NCBI RefSeq assembly: GCF_013285155.1
Contig: NZ_JABTEL010000013.1
Location: 1 to 64,000 of the forward strand
Reading direction: 5' to 3'
Source of the DNA: Winogradskyella undariae
GTDB taxonomy: Bacteria; Bacteroidota; Bacteroidia; Flavobacteriales; Flavobacteriaceae
DNA: 64,000 nt
Shown: positions 7,827-18,140 of the stretch, one piece after another
How the letters are laid out: each line of letters starts with the position of its first letter
Position numbering within the stretch: position 1 is the first letter of the stretch
Program-made: the position numbers and the translations under genes
Notes under the pieces: generated by a model
Database searches by the model: none
Told to the model about the DNA's origin: nothing
Seen by the model: the letters and a program-made list of their open reading frames with translations, nothing else

Positions 7827-9029
7827 TTACTTTTTCTTTCCTCCTGGACGTTGGGGCATAAATGGACTTTCGCTTGTACCAGCAGGATTAGCTTCTGATT
7901 TAGAAACCCCTTTTAAACTATAAACTAACTTATCACCTTCATTAATTCCGCTTAAAATCTGAACATTTACACCATCACTAGCACCTAGAGTCACTGTTTT
8001 TTCAGTAATACTTCTATCCTTGCCAAGTACCCAAAGTGTTTTACTATCTGCTGAAGCACTTGTTGTTCCGCTTTGTAAATTATGATGCGCATTATAAGTT
8101 GCTAGAGTTTCTGTTTCAGGTTTAAAATTGATAGCTTTAGCTTCAGCTGTTAACACATCATTTAATTCTAAAGTGAAAATTGAAATGGTAGCCGTTAATC
8201 CTGGTTTTAATTTTAAATCTTCATTATCAGCTTTAATAACTACCGTATAGGTGACGACGTTTGAAGTCACTGTAGGATCTAAGCGTACTTGTGTTACTTC
8301 TCCATTAAACGTCTCACCGATGTAAGCATCTACAGTGAACTCTACACGTTGCCCTTCTTTTACACTTCCTATATCTGCTTCATCAACATCTGCTTCAACC
8401 TGCATTTGTTTTAAATCTTGAGCAATGGTGAATAAAGTTGGTGTACTATAACTTGCAGCCACGGTTTGTCCTTCGTCTATATCTCTAGATAATACAACAC
8501 CATCTATTGGCGAATAAATATTTGCATAACCTAAGTTGGTTCTTGCAGATTGTAAATCTGATAAACGTTGTGTTACGGTTCCTTTTGCTGTTTGATAGCT
8601 ATACTCTGCATCATCGAAATCAGATTTACTAATCACCTGATTGTTAAACAATGTTTTTTGTCTTTCGTAAATAGTTTGCGTGTAATTTCTTTGACTTACA
8701 GCATTATCATAAGACGCTTGTGCTTGTGTAAGTGATGCTTTTAGATTTGTTTTATCTAATTCTGCGATAAGTTGTCCTTCTTTAACTTCACTATTATAAT
8801 CTACAAGTACCTTTTCTACCACACCAGAAACTTGTGTACCAACATCGACTTGATTAATAGGTTCAATCGTTCCAGTTGCTGTAACCATAGTGGTTACATT
8901 CGCTGTTTTAGCAACAACCGTTTTAGCTTCTATAATGATGGCATCTTCACCTTTAAAAAAGCTGAAAGCTGCAATAGCTAGCCCGACTAAGACAATGCTA
9001 CCGATAATTATTTTCTTTTTATTTTTCAT
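7827..9029 (-). CDS. MacA-like periplasmic adaptor (HlyD/RND-MFP family)
   Basis: A 400-aa membrane-fusion protein. One N-terminal helix (IIIGSIVLVGLAIAAFSFF, about residues 6-24) anchors it. A split biotinyl-lipoyl domain (VDVGTQVSGVVEKVLVDY and NIYSPIDGVVLSRDI) flanks a long alpha-hairpin (about 105-165), followed by beta-barrel and membrane-proximal domains. The C-terminus is Pro/Gly/Lys-rich. It bridges the MacB permease and the outer-membrane channel encoded just upstream. Substrates are unknown; MacAB pumps move macrolides, peptides, siderophores or glycolipids. Confidence 0.92.
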   Translation of the reverse strand: MKNKKKIIIGSIVLVGLAIAAFSFFKGEDAIIIEAKTVVAKTANVTTMVTATGTIEPINQVDVGTQVSGVVEKVLVDYNSEVKEGQLIAELDKTNLKASLTQAQASYDNAVSQRNYTQTIYERQKTLFNNQVISKSDFDDAEYSYQTAKGTVTQRLSDLQSARTNLGYANIYSPIDGVVLSRDIDEGQTVAASYSTPTLFTIAQDLKQMQVEADVDEADIGSVKEGQRVEFTVDAYIGETFNGEVTQVRLDPTVTSNVVTYTVVIKADNEDLKLKPGLTATISIFTLELNDVLTAEAKAINFKPETETLATYNAHHNLQSGTTSASADSKTLWVLGKDRSITEKTVTLGASDGVNVQILSGINEGDKLVYSLKGVSKSEANPAGTSESPFMPQRPGGKKK

Positions 9030-9104
9030 GATGGTTTTGTTTATCGTTTCTTATTAAATACTAACATTTCACATATAAAAATGTGCCGTATATACTTGTT
9101 TTGA

Positions 9105-10436
9105 TTATAGTTTTATTTCGTTTCCTTGGTAATATTGTAAAAGTTGATGGTACAAAACGTTTAAGTATTTTGATTGTAAATAGTTCTGTTGTGTGTTAGT
9201 ATACGTATTTTGACTAATGACTAAATCAGTAGTACTCAAGGCTCCTAATTCATATTTTTTCTGTGCTAATTCATAAGATTGCTCTGCGGCATCTTTAGAA
9301 GCTGCTGCTGCAATAACTTGCTCTTGTGCAGATATTGCATTTTGATAAGCGGTCTCTACACGTTTGTAAAGATCTTTTTCTGTAGATTGTTTCTGAATTT
9401 GTGCTTTTTCAATATTAATCGTCGCTGTTTGCACTGCAGCTTTAGTTTGATTTCTGTTGAATATTGGAATACTCAATGACAAACCTAGTTGCTGATTAAA
9501 GTTAACATCAAATTGATCTGAAAATGTATTATCATTAATACTTGTGTAACCCGATCCTAAACTTCCAGATAATGTTAAAGTTGGCAAATACCCACCTTTA
9601 GCAATATCTAATTCTTTCTCTGTAGCTGCAATGCTAACATCACTAGCTTTAATTTCAGGTAAAATACCTAAAGCCTTATTGTAAATATCGAGCTTATCTA
9701 ATTCTAGATTTACCACATCCATATCTTCAGAAATACGCTCTATTTCTAAATCATCTGCAGGTGTTAATTCTAATAACTGTTTAAGAGTAATGATATATTG
9801 TTGGTAATCATTTTTAGCTGCAATAATGTTGTATCTGTTTGTTGCCGCTTGGCTTTGTGCTTCTGTATAATCGCTTAAAGCTATAGTTCCGGCATCTAAA
9901 CGCGCTTTAGCTCTTGCAACCTCGTTTTCTGAGGCTTCTAGATTGTTTTCTGCAATTGTAATGCTTTCCTTACTGTAAAGCGTTTGTAAATAGGTTTCTA
10001 AAATATTTAGAATAATATTGTTTTTTTCTACATCTTCTTGAAGAATACTTTGATCTAACAATAATTTACTTTGCTTAATCTGGTTGGTAATTTGATTCCC
10101 TTGAAATAAAGTTACAGAACTATTGATGCCTACATTTGTACTGTGAATTTGATCCGTTACATAATCACTAGTAATAGGATCAATAGTATTTCCGCTAGAA
10201 AAACTTTGAGATGCACTTCCAAATAAATTAGGTAATCTAGAAGACTTTGTTGCGTTATAGTCAACCTCAGCAAGTTCTTTATTTAAATTCGCTTCTTTTA
10301 CTGTAATATTATTCTCTATAGCATAAGATATACAGTCTTCTAACGACCATACTTTTTTTACAAAAGTCCCTGGTGTTTCTTGTGCAAAACTGAGCTTTGC
10401 CAGAAGTAAAACTAAGATGAGGATATATGATTTCAT
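9105..10436 (-). CDS. TolC-family outer membrane efflux protein
   Basis: A 443-aa outer-membrane factor with a cleavable signal peptide (residues 1-18, ending SFAQE). Two OEP repeats with long helices are seen, with typical stretches SLEDCISYAIENNITVKEA near residue 31, LGLSLSIPIFNRNQ near 314 and YELGALSTTDLVISQNTY near 400. It is expected to form the trimeric exit channel for the MacAB complex encoded downstream. It is the first gene of the operon, 75 bp before the adaptor, and shares a 327-bp divergent region with meaB. Confidence 0.92.
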   Translation of the reverse strand: MKSYILILVLLLAKLSFAQETPGTFVKKVWSLEDCISYAIENNITVKEANLNKELAEVDYNATKSSRLPNLFGSASQSFSSGNTIDPITSDYVTDQIHSTNVGINSSVTLFQGNQITNQIKQSKLLLDQSILQEDVEKNNIILNILETYLQTLYSKESITIAENNLEASENEVARAKARLDAGTIALSDYTEAQSQAATNRYNIIAAKNDYQQYIITLKQLLELTPADDLEIERISEDMDVVNLELDKLDIYNKALGILPEIKASDVSIAATEKELDIAKGGYLPTLTLSGSLGSGYTSINDNTFSDQFDVNFNQQLGLSLSIPIFNRNQTKAAVQTATINIEKAQIQKQSTEKDLYKRVETAYQNAISAQEQVIAAAASKDAAEQSYELAQKKYELGALSTTDLVISQNTYTNTQQNYLQSKYLNVLYHQLLQYYQGNEIKL

Positions 10437-10763
10437 TGTATAGTGTTTTAATTGTACACATCAAAGATGAAATTATAAAGTCACTTCTAAAATCCTAATA
10501 TAAGTTAGCATTAATCACCTATACAAATCACTATATTTTATCGACGAGATTTTTTAAATATGTAATTTCTCAACAGAATTTGAAGGATTATTTTAATATC
10601 TAATTTGAAAAAAATTAAGCGCAGATCTGTTAGAAAACAATACTTATTATGAAGTAAAAAAAGCATTTAAAAACACGGCTTATGTTATGCTGTTTTTTTC
10701 ATTATCAGTATCTTTGTTAGAGCCCTGAATTTTATCGAAACTTCTGATCTTTATATCACAAAA
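10437..10763. other. Divergent intergenic region, tolC / meaB
   Basis: 327 bp without a gene between two divergent operons. Apart from one TAnnTTTG box facing meaB, I see no repeat, hairpin or small ORF. The tolC-facing side has only a near match (CATCTTTG on the minus strand near 10460). Confidence 0.5.
10709..10716 (+). promoter_or_regulatory. Candidate -7 box of meaB
   Basis: TATCTTTG matches the Bacteroidota -7 consensus TAnnTTTG and lies 48 bp before the meaB ATG. No clear -33 TTG is seen at the usual distance. Confidence 0.4.
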
Positions 10764-11774
10764 ATGAAAAATTACAAACCAAAAAATAGATTAACAGCAA
10801 AAGCTTACATCGATGGTATTTTAGCTGAAGACCGCGTAATGTTATCTAGAGCCATTACCATTATTGAAAGTAATTTAGAAAGTGATAAAGCTTTAGCAAA
10901 AGAAATTGTTCAGTCCATATTACCAAATTCAGGAAAATCTATCCGTATTGGTATTACTGGTGTTCCTGGTGTTGGAAAAAGTACATTCATTGAGGCTTTT
11001 GGTTTATATCTTGTAAAACAAGGGCATAAAGTGGCCATTTTATCTATTGACCCAAGTAGCCAGCGAACAAAAGGTAGTATTCTTGGTGATAAAACACGTA
11101 TGGAAGAATTATCTGTTTTAGAAGAAGCCTACATAAGACCCTCCTCTTCTGGAGATACATTAGGTGGTGTTGCTAATAAAACAGGGGAAACCATGTTGCT
11201 TTGCGAAGCTAATGGTTATGATGTTATTTTAATTGAAACTGTTGGTGTAGGACAATCTGAAACTGCAGTACATGGCATGACGGATTTCTTTTTACTCCTA
11301 ATGCTTTCTGGTGCTGGTGATGAATTGCAAGGCATAAAAAAAGGGATTATGGAAATGGCTGATATGCTTGTTATTAATAAAGCTGATGGCGATAATATTA
11401 CCAATAGTAAAATAGCAAAAAGACAATACCAAAACGCCTTACATATATTTCCGCTTTCAGAATCTGGTTGGAGTCCTGTTGTAAGTACAGCTTCCTCTAC
11501 CAAAAATATTGGAATATCAAATGTTTGGGATCAAGTTCTAAAATATAAAGCGCTAGTTGATGAGAATGGATATTTTATTAAAAACAGAAACCATCAACAA
11601 ATTAAATGGATGTATAATAATATCAACGAAGAATTAAAACATATGTTTTATGGTTCTAAACATATAAAGAGTGAACTTTCTCAATTAGAAAAAGAGATCG
11701 TATCTTCTGAAATTTCACCCGTAAAAGCAGCACTTCAGATTATTGATAAATTTAAAAAATCCTTTTTAGAATAA
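10764..11774 (+). CDS. meaB: Methylmalonyl-CoA mutase-associated GTPase MeaB
   Basis: A 336-aa G3E-family P-loop GTPase that protects and reloads the adenosylcobalamin of methylmalonyl-CoA mutase. Walker A GVPGVGKS at residues 66-73, ILSIDPSSQRTKGSILGDKTRM (switch region, quoted in part: SIDPSSQRTKGSILGD), ETVGVGQSE and the base-specificity motif NKADG are present. Length is usual for MeaB/ArgK. It faces the minus-strand mutase operon about 1 kb away, which supports its pairing with those enzymes. A thioesterase gene follows 30 bp downstream, so the two are likely co-transcribed. Confidence 0.95.
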   Translation: MKNYKPKNRLTAKAYIDGILAEDRVMLSRAITIIESNLESDKALAKEIVQSILPNSGKSIRIGITGVPGVGKSTFIEAFGLYLVKQGHKVAILSIDPSSQRTKGSILGDKTRMEELSVLEEAYIRPSSSGDTLGGVANKTGETMLLCEANGYDVILIETVGVGQSETAVHGMTDFFLLLMLSGAGDELQGIKKGIMEMADMLVINKADGDNITNSKIAKRQYQNALHIFPLSESGWSPVVSTASSTKNIGISNVWDQVLKYKALVDENGYFIKNRNHQQIKWMYNNINEELKHMFYGSKHIKSELSQLEKEIVSSEISPVKAALQIIDKFKKSFLE

Positions 11775-11804
11775 ACTGTATTCAAATCTTCAAAACTACT
11801 AATT

Positions 11805-12557
11805 ATGGCATTTAATAATTATTTTGATAAGCAGTTTGAATTACGCTATTTTGAAATGAATGAATTAGGCATCGCAACGCCTGCTATAATGTTAGCTTTA
11901 CTTGAAGAAACCGCAGCAGAACATTGTTTTTCTATAGATTATAGTTTATTTAATCTATTTAAAAAAAATATAGGATGGGTCTTATTTTCTGGTGTCTTAG
12001 AGATGGATCGTTATCCTAATTACAAAGAAAAAATAACGATTAGAACTTGGTTATCTAGCTACTCCACCATTAAAGGTTACAGAGAGAATCTAATTTTTGA
12101 TGAACACGAAAACATTATTGGTCGTGCAAAAGGATTATGGGTGTTTTTTGATATTGAAAAAAGAAAGCCCACTCCTATTTTTGATGAAATTAAAGAAAAA
12201 TGGTCTTGCTTTAATGAAAGTTCTATAACTACAAATATTAAGAGAAAAATAAAGGCTGTAGAAAATGCCGATTACTCCGGAAAATTTAAAGTTCATAGAT
12301 TTGATACCGACATGAATAAACATGTTAATAATATTAAATATTTGCAATGGGTTATAGAATCTATACCCGAGGATATTGTAAACACACACTTTTTACATGT
12401 TATTGATGGACGTTTTATTTCTGAAGCTCAATTTGGTGATACTGTTATCTCGTTAACAAAAACGCTGGATACCCCAAATAGTTTTCAACACACTATAAAA
12501 GTAAAAGGCAGTGATAAAGTTTGTGCTACAGCAACAACTTTATGGAAAAAGTATTAA
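11805..12557 (+). CDS. Acyl-ACP thioesterase (FatA/FatB-like)
   Basis: A 250-aa double hot-dog protein of the acyl-ACP thioesterase family. The N-terminal domain has FELRYFEMNELGIATPAIM and a conserved WVLFSGVLEMDRYP; the C-terminal domain has the HVNNIKYLQWVIESIP segment, in which Asn and His are the expected catalytic residues (FDTDMNKHVNNIKY). It hydrolyses acyl-ACP to free fatty acid, cytoplasmic. It is probably co-transcribed with meaB, though no direct functional link is known; release of branched or odd-chain acids tied to propionyl metabolism is a guess. Confidence 0.85.
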   Translation: MAFNNYFDKQFELRYFEMNELGIATPAIMLALLEETAAEHCFSIDYSLFNLFKKNIGWVLFSGVLEMDRYPNYKEKITIRTWLSSYSTIKGYRENLIFDEHENIIGRAKGLWVFFDIEKRKPTPIFDEIKEKWSCFNESSITTNIKRKIKAVENADYSGKFKVHRFDTDMNKHVNNIKYLQWVIESIPEDIVNTHFLHVIDGRFISEAQFGDTVISLTKTLDTPNSFQHTIKVKGSDKVCATATTLWKKY

Positions 12558-12580
12558 TCAAACTATATTCAAAAATATAA

Positions 12581-12613
12581 AAAAGCCTAAACATCATTTA
12601 TGTTTAGGCTTTT
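12581..12613 (+). terminator. Terminator after meaB-thioesterase
   Basis: Perfect 14-bp stem AAAAGCCTAAACAT / ATGTTTAGGCTTTT, loop CATTT, 24 bp past the thioesterase stop. Confidence 0.85.
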
Positions 12614-12641
12614 CTATTATTGATCTATAAATTTTAAAGAA

Positions 12642-12716
12642 TGTCATTTTGAGCTAAGCCGAAAAGCATTTACCCTCCTCAAGTATTAAATACATCCGAC
12701 CTTGCTCAATGTGACA
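12642..12716. repeat. REP-like extragenic palindrome
   Basis: The ends form an imperfect inverted repeat: TGTCATTTTGAGCTAAGCCG against the reverse complement of CGACCTTGCTCAATGTGACA. The TGTCA-TTGAGC arms are of the kind often dispersed between flavobacterial genes. It lies between convergent thioesterase and mutase genes. Confidence 0.55.
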
Positions 12717-12730
12717 ATTTGATATAGAGC

Positions 12731-14866
12731 TTATTCTTTCTCTAAGTATTTTTCCATAATAGTAATTGCAGATTCAGATATCACAGTACCAGGTCCAAAA
12801 ATAGCAACTACTTTTCGTTCTAGTAAAAAGTCATAATCTTTAGCTGGTATTACTCCACCTGCAAAAACCATAATATCTGGTCTTCCTAATCTTTCTAATT
12901 CTCCAATTAATTGTGGAATTAAAGTTTTATGTCCTGCTGCTAAACTTGATGCTCCTACAAAATGCACATCATTTTCTATAGCTTGCTTAGCTACTTCTTC
13001 TGGTGTTTGAAATAAAGGTCCCATATCGACATCAAAACCTAAATCTGCAAAACTAGACGCTACAACTTTAGCACCTCTATCATGACCATCTTGACCCATT
13101 TTAGCAATCATAACTCTTGGTCTACGACCTTCAATCTCAGCAAATTTATCTGCTAATTTCTGTGCACGTTCATAAGTAGAATCATTATTAACTTCTTTTC
13201 CATAAACACCACTTATTAATTTTGTAGCCGCTTTATGTCTTCCGAAGTGTACTTCTAAAGCATCTGATATTTCACCTAAAGTGGCAAAGTTTTCTGCAGC
13301 TACTACGGCAAGTTCTAATAAGTTTCCTTTTTTACCTCCTGCACAATCCTCTAATGCTTTTAAATTGGCAGCCACAACGTCAGAATCACGTTCTGCTTTC
13401 ATTTTATTTAAACGTGCAATTTGCGAATCTCTTACTACAGTATTGTCAATATCTAAAATTTCAATATTGGATTTTTCAGTGGTTTTAAATTTATTTACAC
13501 CAACCAAAATATCTTGAGCAGAATCTAAACGTGCTTGCTTACGCGCAGACGCTTCTTCAATTCTTAATTTAGGAACTCCGGTTTCAATCGCTTTTGCCAT
13601 ACCACCAAGCTCTTCAACTTCTTCAATAAGTGTCCATGCTTTTTTAGCAATTTCTTGCGTTAAATATTCTACATAATAAGAACCAGCCCAAGGATCCACG
13701 GATTTGGTCATTTGGGTTTCATCTTGAATAAAAATCTGGGTATTACGTGCAATCCTTGCTGAGAAATCTGTTGGTAAAGCAATCGCTTCATCTAAAGCAT
13801 TAGTGTGTAATGATTGTGTACCACCTAAAGTTGCTGCCATAGCTTCTATACAAGTACGAGCTACGTTATTAAAAGGATCTTGCTCACTTAAACTCCAACC
13901 TGATGTCTGACTATGCGTACGCAATGCCATTGATTTTGGGTTTTTAGGATTAAACGTTTTTATGATTTTTGCCCAAAGCATACGCGCCGCACGCATTTTT
14001 GCAATTTCCATAAAGTGATTCATACCAACGGCCCAGAAGAATGATAAACGAGGCGCAAATTCATCAATTTTTAAACCTGACTTTAATCCAGTTCTAATGT
14101 ACTCCATTCCATCGGCTAAAGTATATGCTAATTCAATATCTGCGGTTGCACCAGCTTCTTGCATGTGGTAACCACTAATAGAAATGGAATTGAATTTAGG
14201 CATATTTTTAGTCGTATAATCAAAAATATCACCAATAATTCGCATAGAAGGTGCTGGTGGATAAATATAAGTGTTACGCACCATAAATTCTTTTAGAATA
14301 TCATTCTGAATGGTTCCTGAAAGCTTATCTAAAGATACACCTTGTTTTTTAGCCGCTGCAATATAAAATGCCATAATTGGTAATACAGCACCATTCATTG
14401 TCATAGAAACAGACATTTTATCTAATGGAATTTGATCGAACAAAATTTCCATATCTAATATAGAATCTATAGCAACACCTGCTTTACCAACATCACCAGT
14501 TACACGTGGATGATCAGAATCATAACCACGGTGTGTTGCTAAATCAAAAGCTACTGAAAGTCCTTTTTGACCTGCAGCTAAATTTCTTCTGTAAAAAGCG
14601 TTTGACTCTTCTGCGGTTGAAAATCCGGCATATTGACGAATTGTCCAAGGACGCATTGCATACATGGCGCTATAAGGTCCTCTTAAAAAAGGAGGCACAC
14701 CGGCTGTATAATGTAAATGTTCAGCTTCTGAAATATCTTTTTTTGTAAAATGTTTTTTTACAGGTATGCCTTCAGGAGTATTCCAAACGTCTTTAGTCTC
14801 TTCTTTAGTTTCAACTGTATGTTTTACAGCTGAGTTTAATGTTATATCTGAAAAATCGGGTTTCAT
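12731..14866 (-). CDS. scpA: Methylmalonyl-CoA mutase, large (catalytic) subunit
   Basis: A 711-aa adenosylcobalamin enzyme interconverting methylmalonyl-CoA and succinyl-CoA. I start it at the ATG at 14866; an in-frame TTG eight codons upstream is less likely. The N-terminal TIM barrel has [20 protein letters not shown] and [19 protein letters not shown]; the C-terminal B12-binding domain has the lower-ligand motif DGHDRG at 593-598 (His595) and [14 protein letters not shown]. All hallmarks of an active large subunit are present. It is 67 bp after the small-subunit gene, last in the methylmalonyl operon. The symbol mutB is also used. Confidence 0.96.
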   Translation of the reverse strand: MKPDFSDITLNSAVKHTVETKEETKDVWNTPEGIPVKKHFTKKDISEAEHLHYTAGVPPFLRGPYSAMYAMRPWTIRQYAGFSTAEESNAFYRRNLAAGQKGLSVAFDLATHRGYDSDHPRVTGDVGKAGVAIDSILDMEILFDQIPLDKMSVSMTMNGAVLPIMAFYIAAAKKQGVSLDKLSGTIQNDILKEFMVRNTYIYPPAPSMRIIGDIFDYTTKNMPKFNSISISGYHMQEAGATADIELAYTLADGMEYIRTGLKSGLKIDEFAPRLSFFWAVGMNHFMEIAKMRAARMLWAKIIKTFNPKNPKSMALRTHSQTSGWSLSEQDPFNNVARTCIEAMAATLGGTQSLHTNALDEAIALPTDFSARIARNTQIFIQDETQMTKSVDPWAGSYYVEYLTQEIAKKAWTLIEEVEELGGMAKAIETGVPKLRIEEASARKQARLDSAQDILVGVNKFKTTEKSNIEILDIDNTVVRDSQIARLNKMKAERDSDVVAANLKALEDCAGGKKGNLLELAVVAAENFATLGEISDALEVHFGRHKAATKLISGVYGKEVNNDSTYERAQKLADKFAEIEGRRPRVMIAKMGQDGHDRGAKVVASSFADLGFDVDMGPLFQTPEEVAKQAIENDVHFVGASSLAAGHKTLIPQLIGELERLGRPDIMVFAGGVIPAKDYDFLLERKVVAIFGPGTVISESAITIMEKYLEKE

Positions 14867-14933
14867 GTCGTTTTTATTTAGAGATTTCAATAGTTACATG
14901 CATTCGCAAAAGCGATTTCATACTTCTAAAGAT

Positions 14934-16718
14934 TTAAAGGTTTTTTTGGAGTTTTTTCTGAATAGCAGAAAGTGTTACAAGAACATCTGTTCTCATATTA
15001 ACAACACCATCTAAGCCCGCTTCAGTTAATTCGTCCATGTTTTTTGGTGCGCCTGCTAACAATAATACTTTGTCTTTATTAAGCTTCCTAAATGTATTTA
15101 TAAACTCTAATGCTGTAGCATCGTAATCTTCATCAGAACTACAAATTACAACCACATGCGCTTCTGATTTTGCACTTTCGGTAGCCGCTACATTAGCATT
15201 TTCAAAGCTTTCTTCTTGGTGAACATCAAAACCACTAACGCCAATAAAATCGTAAGCAAATGCGGCTCTCGCTTTACGCATTGTTAAATTACCATAACTC
15301 GCTAATTGAACAATAGGACGCACATTGGTTTCATCTACTAACTCTTCAGTAACTCTACGCATCGCCTCTATTTCTAAAGATGCACGTCGTGGTGTTAATA
15401 CTTTTGGGTTTGAAGTAGCCCCTTTAGAAAGAAGATTTTTGTCTACAGTTTCCATAAGGTTTGGATATTTATTTATCCCAACCATTAGTGTTCTACGTTG
15501 ACTAATTAATTTTAGCTTTTTTAAACGAATTTCTGCTATTTGTTGTTGAATGGTTTCGTTTTCAAAAGCGGTGTAGAAACCACCGCCACTTTCAATTGCT
15601 TTAAATAACTCTAAAGCTTTTTCTGCTATTTTAGAACTGACTTCTTCAATATAGTAAGAACCATCAACAGGATTTGATACTTTGCCAAAATAAGATTCTT
15701 CTCTTAAAATGGTTGTAATATTTCCTGCAATTCGACTTGAAAAATCAGAAGGGTTTTTAAACTCTTTATCATAAGCATCAATTAAAACACCATCTACATT
15801 TCCTAATATAGCAGACATGGCTTCTGTAGTACAACGTAATAAATTTGTTTCAGGATCAGTAATAGACTTACTCCAAATAGAAGTTTTAGCCGTAATTGTA
15901 TTACAGAAATCTATCACATTATATTTAGCAGAAATTTCACCTAATAAGTTATTGAAGGCTCTAAATTTTCCTATTTCAACAAAATATTCTAAACCAATAG
16001 CTAATTCTATATTTAAATGATCAAATATGCTTTGAACAGCAACACCTTTTTCTTTTAATTTTTCAATTAGAAAAACCAAAGAACTTAACGTGTAAGCTAT
16101 TTCTTGAACTTGATTAGCACCAGAGTCTAAATACTCTGTTCCTGAAATTGTAAGAACTTTAAAGTTTGGAAAATAAGTTACTAATGGTATTAACTCGGCA
16201 ATGACTTCAATTTTATTTTCATCAAAAGAACCTGTCGTCACATAATTAGAAACTAAACCTATATCAAGAAAACCTTTTAAGTTTTCTCCTTTAGAAAAGG
16301 CGACTAATTCTTTCGTAAAAGTCACAGCATCAATATCTAATTTAAAAGATACCGAGATTTCATTTAAATTAATCCCTTTTAATAATTCTGCAACCGATAC
16401 ATTCTCTTTTAATTCAAAAATAATACCGTTAACACCTTCCTCTACAGCTACCAATGCTAATGCATTGCCATTAGCCGCAGATGCAACAATGATACTTCTA
16501 TAGTTGACTAAAGCCTGAGAATTTTCACCTGTATTTTTAAGTTGAGTTATACTGTCTTCACTCGTATAACAGGGCTGAATATTTAGACCTGTTAAGTTTT
16601 TCCAAACAAGTTTTCTATCAAAATCTGCACCTTTTAAATCTACGGTCACTCTTTCCATCCATTGTTCTTTAGAAACAGGTGGGAAATCTGAAAAAAGTGG
16701 TTTGTTTTTAGTATTCAT
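14934..16718 (-). CDS. mutA: Methylmalonyl-CoA mutase, small subunit
   Basis: A 594-aa paralogue of the catalytic subunit that forms the heterodimer without binding cobalamin. The barrel domain is recognisable (RCTTEAMSAILGNVDGVLID, FSSRIAGNITTILREES, NPVDGSYYIEEVS), while the C-terminal domain lacks the DxHxxG cobalamin ligand motif, as expected for this subunit. It lies between the OadB-like pump and the large subunit. It is shorter than the large subunit and more diverged, which is usual. Confidence 0.93.
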   Translation of the reverse strand: MNTKNKPLFSDFPPVSKEQWMERVTVDLKGADFDRKLVWKNLTGLNIQPCYTSEDSITQLKNTGENSQALVNYRSIIVASAANGNALALVAVEEGVNGIIFELKENVSVAELLKGINLNEISVSFKLDIDAVTFTKELVAFSKGENLKGFLDIGLVSNYVTTGSFDENKIEVIAELIPLVTYFPNFKVLTISGTEYLDSGANQVQEIAYTLSSLVFLIEKLKEKGVAVQSIFDHLNIELAIGLEYFVEIGKFRAFNNLLGEISAKYNVIDFCNTITAKTSIWSKSITDPETNLLRCTTEAMSAILGNVDGVLIDAYDKEFKNPSDFSSRIAGNITTILREESYFGKVSNPVDGSYYIEEVSSKIAEKALELFKAIESGGGFYTAFENETIQQQIAEIRLKKLKLISQRRTLMVGINKYPNLMETVDKNLLSKGATSNPKVLTPRRASLEIEAMRRVTEELVDETNVRPIVQLASYGNLTMRKARAAFAYDFIGVSGFDVHQEESFENANVAATESAKSEAHVVVICSSDEDYDATALEFINTFRKLNKDKVLLLAGAPKNMDELTEAGLDGVVNMRTDVLVTLSAIQKKLQKNL

Positions 16719-16759
16719 AATAATTTATAATATTAAAATTATTTAATTCGTCTTCTTAA

Positions 16760-18082
16760 TTATCCTAAGAAACTCAGTATAATACCAGCCGCAATAGCAG
16801 AGCCAATAACACCAGAAACATTAGGAGCCATAGCGTGCATTAACAAGTAATTACTAGGGTCTGATTTTAAGCCTTCTGTATGAACAACCCTTGCACTATC
16901 TGGTACTGCAGAAACCCCTGCTGCACCAATTAAAGGGTTTATTTTGTTTTCTTCTTTTAAGAAAAGGTTCATAAACTTAGCAAAGAGCAATCCTCCCATA
17001 GTTGCAATAACAAATGATATTGCACCAAGTCCAAAAATCAACATTGAATCTTTAGTAATAAATATATCAGCCTGTGTAGAAGCACCAACGGTAACACCTA
17101 ACAAAATAGTTACAATATCAATCAGTTTTGTTCTTGCAGTCTCTGCAAGACGTTCTGTTCTACCAGATTCTTTTAATAAATTACCAAAGAATAGCATACC
17201 CAATAAAGGTAAGGCACTTGGAGAGATAAATAAAGTTAAAATTAGAGCAACCACAGGGAAAATCATTTTCTCTTTTTGTGTTACCGCTCTTGGTGGTTTC
17301 ATTTTAATTTTTCTATCTTTTTTTGAAACCAACAAACGCATTAATGGCGGTTGAATTACAGGAACTAATGCCATGTAAGAATAAGCAGCAATAGCAATTG
17401 GGCCAATTAAATTTTTAACCGTTGTACCATCTGCAAGCACATTTACACCGTTTGCTAATTTAGAAGAAAGAAATATAGCTGTTGGTCCATCTGCACCACC
17501 AATAATACCTATCGCTCCTGCTTCTGGAAGATTAAACCCTAAATAAAGTGCGCCTAAAAATGTAGCAAAAACACCAATTTGAGCAGCACCACCTAATAAC
17601 ATTAATTTAGGATTAGCTATTAAGGATGAGAAATCTGTCATTGCCCCAATCCCTAAGAAAATAAGTGGCGGATAAATCCCTTTGACGACCCCAAAATAAA
17701 GATAATTTAAAACAGATCCTGTTTCGTAAATACCTGTTTGATTTCCTGCTACAAATGGAATATTTCCTATAATAACACCGATACCAATTGGTATTAATAA
17801 CAAGGGTTCGTAATCGTATTTAATTCCTAAGTATATAAAAATGATTCCGATAAAAATCATAACTATATGTCCTGAAGTTGCATTTGCAAATCCAGTATAA
17901 TTATAAAATTTCTCGATCCCTTTAAATGCACCTTCAAAAACATTCTCATCTTCTGAAATATCAACTTGAGCTGTCGAAACAGTAGCATTATCTACTGAGT
18001 TTATATTTGCACCTAATCCAAGTACTGGTTTAATAAAAATCAGGACTGACAAGACACTAAATATTATTATTAGTTTTTTCAT
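16760..18082 (-). CDS. Na+-translocating decarboxylase beta subunit (OadB/MmdB family)
   Basis: A 440-aa polytopic inner-membrane protein with an additional N-terminal hydrophobic segment that looks like a signal sequence. It carries the conserved GGADGPTAIFLSSKLA motif whose Asp is needed for carboxybiotin decarboxylation and Na+ passage, and VSAVPDSARVV and NVSGVIGSAIAAG near the C-terminus. In this family decarboxylation of carboxybiotin pumps Na+ out. Neighbouring genes supply the carboxyltransferase, biotin carrier and gamma subunit, so the likely complex is a methylmalonyl-CoA (or oxaloacetate) decarboxylase; the carboxyltransferase type favours methylmalonyl-CoA. Confidence 0.9.
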   Translation of the reverse strand: MKKLIIIFSVLSVLIFIKPVLGLGANINSVDNATVSTAQVDISEDENVFEGAFKGIEKFYNYTGFANATSGHIVMIFIGIIFIYLGIKYDYEPLLLIPIGIGVIIGNIPFVAGNQTGIYETGSVLNYLYFGVVKGIYPPLIFLGIGAMTDFSSLIANPKLMLLGGAAQIGVFATFLGALYLGFNLPEAGAIGIIGGADGPTAIFLSSKLANGVNVLADGTTVKNLIGPIAIAAYSYMALVPVIQPPLMRLLVSKKDRKIKMKPPRAVTQKEKMIFPVVALILTLFISPSALPLLGMLFFGNLLKESGRTERLAETARTKLIDIVTILLGVTVGASTQADIFITKDSMLIFGLGAISFVIATMGGLLFAKFMNLFLKEENKINPLIGAAGVSAVPDSARVVHTEGLKSDPSNYLLMHAMAPNVSGVIGSAIAAGIILSFLG

Positions 18083-18140
18083 TTTTTTTCTTTTAACTAA
18101 TGGTTATAATTCTTAATTGAATGAAATAGAAGTTTTACCT

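Noticed and set aside
14867..14890. TTG start for the mutase large subunit
   Set aside because: The nearby ATG at 14866 gives a start more consistent with the family.
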